Assembly: GCA_963709395.1 (NCBI GenBank)
Contig: CAVPWP010000020.1
Location: forward strand, 62,001-126,000
Source: CAVPWP01 sp963709395
Lineage (GTDB): Bacteria; Pseudomonadota; Alphaproteobacteria; Rhodobacterales; Rhodobacteraceae
DNA length: 64,000 nt
Direction: 5' to 3'
The translations under genes were made by a program, and so were the position numbers. Below are positions 61,904 to 64,000 of this stretch, piece after piece (position 1 is the stretch's first letter; each line of letters opens with the position of its first letter). Under the pieces are notes generated by a model. That model made no database searches. It saw nothing but the letters and a program-made list of their open reading frames with translations, and was not told where the DNA came from.

Positions 61904-63670
61904 ATGGATCAGTATACTCTCAACCTGCTCGTCGTGGGCGCGTCCTTCGCGCTTTACGTCGGCATCGCGATCTGGGCGCGCGCCGCGACCACGTCCGAGT
62001 TCTATGCCGCCGGCCGCGGGGTCAACCCGGTCGTCAACGGCATGGCGACGGCGGCCGACTGGATGTCTGCCGCGTCGTTCATCTCGATGGCTGGCCTTAT
62101 CGCCGCAGTTGGCTACAACAACTCGTCCTTCCTCATGGGATGGACCGGCGGCTATGTGCTTCTGGCGCTGCTGCTGGCCCCGTACCTTCGGAAGTTCGGC
62201 AAGTACACGGTGCCCGAGTTCATCGGCGACCGGTTCTACAGCCAGACGGCGCGTATCGTTGCGGTGGTCTGCCTCATCACGATCTCGGTCACCTACGTGA
62301 TCGGGCAGATGACCGGTGCCGGCGTGGCCTTCTCGCGCTTCCTCGAAGTCGAGAATTCGACGGGCCTCTACATCGCATCTACCGTCGTTTTCGTTTACGC
62401 GGTTCTCGGCGGCATGAAGGGCATCACCTACACGCAGGTGGCGCAGTATTGCGTGCTGATCACGGCCTACACGATCCCGGCGATCTTCATATCGCTGCAG
62501 CTGACCAGCAACCCGATCCCGCCACTCGGCCTGTTCTCGGACTACACGACCACGGGTCAGCCGCTTCTGACCCAGCTTGATGCCGTAGTGACCGACCTTG
62601 GCTTCGCGCAATACACCGCGGCGACATCGCCCTGGTCGATGGCGCTCTTCACCCTGTCGCTGATGATCGGTACTGCCGGCCTTCCCCACGTCATCATCCG
62701 CTTCTTCACCGTGCCGAAGGTGTCTGACGCCCGTTGGTCGGCTGGCTGGGCGCTGGTCTTCATCGCGCTGCTCTATCTCACCGCTCCCGCGGTGGGCGCG
62801 ATGGCGCGTCTGAACATCATCGACACGATCTACCCCCAAGGCGTCGAAAGCCAGGCTGTCCTCTATGAGGAACGCCCCGACTGGATGCGCAACTGGGAAG
62901 TCACCGGTCTGATCTCGTGGGACGACAAGAACGGCGACGGCCGCATCCAGTACTACAACGACCGCAATGATAGCTTCGCAGCCACCGCGGCGGAACGCGG
63001 CTGGGAAGGGAACGAGTTCACGTTCAACAACGACATCCTCGTTCTGGCCAACCCAGAGATCGCCAACCTTCCGGGATGGGTCATTGCGCTTATCGCGGCA
63101 GGCGGCCTTGCGGCAGCATTGTCGACGGCAGCGGGTCTCTTGCTCGCCATCTCGTCGGCGATCAGCCACGACCTGATCAAGTCGACGCTCAATCCCAACA
63201 TCTCGGAACGGGGCGAGCTTCTGGCCGCCCGGATCGCGATGGCGGGGGCGATCGTGCTGGCGACCTACCTGGGCCTCAACCCACCGGGCTTCGCGGCCCA
63301 GGTTGTGGCGCTGGCCTTCGGTCTGGCAGCGGCAACGATCTTCCCAGCCCTGATGATGGGGATCTTCTCGATGCGGGTGAACTCCGCCGGGGCGATCGCG
63401 GGGATGCTGACGGGTCTGATCGTGACGTCGGTCTATCTCTTCACCTTCCTGGGCTGGTTCTTCATCCCCGGCACGAACATGCTGGAGAACACCCCGGACA
63501 ACTGGCTCTTCGGCATCTCGCCGCTGGCCTTCGGCCCGATCGGCGCGGTCCTGAACTTCGCCGCGGCCTACATCGTCTCGGCGATGACGAAGGAGCCGCC
63601 GGAGGAGATCCGGGAACTGGTGGAATCGATCCGCGTGCCGCGCGGCGCCGGCGGCGCGAGCAGCCACTGA
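61904..63670 (+). CDS. sodium:solute symporter family protein, acetate/monocarboxylate type
   Basis: A 588-residue SSS-family transporter with about 13 membrane spans. Conserved segments are TSEFYAAGRGVNPVVNGMAT near residue 30, DWMSAASFISMAGL near 48 and the Na-binding-type region HVIIRFFTVPKVSDARWS near 264. A long hydrophilic loop (about 300-370) with DDKNGDGRIQYYN looks like a Ca-binding EF-hand-like insert. Homologs with DUF4212 are proposed to carry acetate, pyruvate or similar acids. Adjacent acsA and adk support acetate. The GGGGGA ribosome binding site precedes the ATG. Confidence 0.92.
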   Translation: MDQYTLNLLVVGASFALYVGIAIWARAATTSEFYAAGRGVNPVVNGMATAADWMSAASFISMAGLIAAVGYNNSSFLMGWTGGYVLLALLLAPYLRKFGKYTVPEFIGDRFYSQTARIVAVVCLITISVTYVIGQMTGAGVAFSRFLEVENSTGLYIASTVVFVYAVLGGMKGITYTQVAQYCVLITAYTIPAIFISLQLTSNPIPPLGLFSDYTTTGQPLLTQLDAVVTDLGFAQYTAATSPWSMALFTLSLMIGTAGLPHVIIRFFTVPKVSDARWSAGWALVFIALLYLTAPAVGAMARLNIIDTIYPQGVESQAVLYEERPDWMRNWEVTGLISWDDKNGDGRIQYYNDRNDSFAATAAERGWEGNEFTFNNDILVLANPEIANLPGWVIALIAAGGLAAALSTAAGLLLAISSAISHDLIKSTLNPNISERGELLAARIAMAGAIVLATYLGLNPPGFAAQVVALAFGLAAATIFPALMMGIFSMRVNSAGAIAGMLTGLIVTSVYLFTFLGWFFIPGTNMLENTPDNWLFGISPLAFGPIGAVLNFAAAYIVSAMTKEPPEEIRELVESIRVPRGAGGASSH

Positions 63671-63677
63671 GACCTGC

Positions 63678-63710
63678 GGCGGGGCCGGAACACACCGGCC
63701 CCGCCCTTTC
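63678..63710 (+). terminator. intrinsic terminator after the symporter gene
   Basis: GGCGGGGCCGG and CCGGCCCCGCC pair perfectly (11 bp, 6-nt loop), followed by CTTTC. It lies 8 bp after the symporter stop. Confidence 0.75.
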
Positions 63711-63768
63711 GAAGACCGGCCGCGCGCGCAGACCCGCCCGCGCGGCCTTTTCGTTCCGGGATACCCAA

Positions 63769-64000
63769 ATGCCGCTTTCCCCCGACGCCCTCCTGAGTTT
63801 CCTTGGATCGGTCCATCCCTACGACAGCCTGCCCGACGCGGACCTGGCCGACCTGGCCGCCCGGTCCAGCCGGCGCGACGTCACTGCCGGGCAAACCGTC
63901 TACGAGGCCGGAAAGGTGCTTGACGGGCTCTACATCATCCTTTCGGGCGCGATCGAGGTCTTCGACCCCTCGGGTCAGCAGATCTCGGCGCTGGGACCCC
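63769..64000 (+). CDS. cyclic-nucleotide-binding/CBS-type signalling protein, N-terminal part
   Basis: The gene runs off the right edge. The 77 residues seen begin MPLSPDALLSFLGSVHPYDS and show the start of a cNMP-binding domain: LPDADLADLAARSSRRDVTA and GKVLDGLYIILSGAIEVFD. In Rhodobacteraceae a cNMP/CBS/DUF294 nucleotidyltransferase protein typically follows the DUF4212 symporter, so the missing part probably has CBS and DUF294 domains. That is inference. No ribosome binding site of strength is seen before the ATG. Confidence 0.75.
   Translation, partial: MPLSPDALLSFLGSVHPYDSLPDADLADLAARSSRRDVTAGQTVYEAGKVLDGLYIILSGAIEVFDPSGQQISALGP

Overview
The window is a GC-rich chromosomal segment of an alphaproteobacterium, most likely a member of the Rhodobacteraceae/Paracoccaceae (Rhodobacterales). 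The basis is the ethylmalonyl-CoA pathway genes (ccr, ecm, mch, mcl2) in a Rhodobacter-like order beside sdh, mdh and suc/odh, an HvrA-type H-NS protein, a FYDLN-acid protein, a TIGR02186 protein and a LuxR/LuxI pair. Almost everything is core housekeeping. There is no intact mobile element, no CRISPR array and no large accessory island.

Layout. 1-15 kb: comM-like ATPase, glutathione synthase, YraN, RsmI, an LpoA-like lipoprotein, glnD, murJ, a rhomboid-fold protein lacking its catalytic residues, trpS, a VOC protein, a branched-chain aminotransferase, a universal stress protein, nfuA, tsaB, rimI. 15.3-20.8 kb: a BMP-type ABC nucleoside importer and purine nucleoside phosphorylase, one uptake-and-salvage operon. 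20.9-24.8 kb: TauE/SafE exporter, TIGR02186, an SDR, a RecD-like helicase. 24.9-26.5 kb: luxI, luxR and a small overlapping ORF. 26.7-31.7 kb: ccr, an acyltransferase and ecm. 31.8-34.1 kb: hvrA, a second purine nucleoside phosphorylase and a badly broken glycosyltransferase. 34.2-42.5 kb: sdhCDAB, mch, DUF1737, nnrU, mcl2 and mdh. 43.6-54 kb: sucC, sucD, sucA, sucB, lpdA and a GntR/FCD regulator. 54-58.4 kb: YgjP-type peptidase, FYDLN protein, tRNA-Ala(GGC) with an integrase relic, then the Kdo genes kdsD, kdsA, kdsB. 58.9-64 kb: acetyl-CoA synthetase, adenylate kinase, DUF4212 plus a sodium:solute symporter, and a truncated cyclic-nucleotide-binding protein.

How the genes fit together. The centre of the window is acetyl-CoA metabolism: acetate activation (acsA) and probable organic-acid uptake, acetyl-CoA assimilation by the ethylmalonyl-CoA pathway, and the succinate/2-oxoglutarate arm of the TCA cycle.

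Two observations stand out. (1) A paired palindrome built on GTGATCAC, with identical 21-bp spacing, lies upstream of both sdhC and sucC. A single copy lies just upstream of the GntR/FCD regulator gene next to lpdA. This suggests an autoregulated TCA-cycle regulon. (2) Six genes (BMP protein, helicase, ecm, an unknown membrane protein, a MAPEG protein, kdsB) each carry exactly one +1 frameshift. A seventh +1 could explain an odd mcl2-nnrU fusion. The uniform sign, and the fact that housekeeping genes are hit, point to insertion errors in the assembly rather than gene decay. The glycosyltransferase at 33-34 kb has many shifts and may be a true pseudogene.
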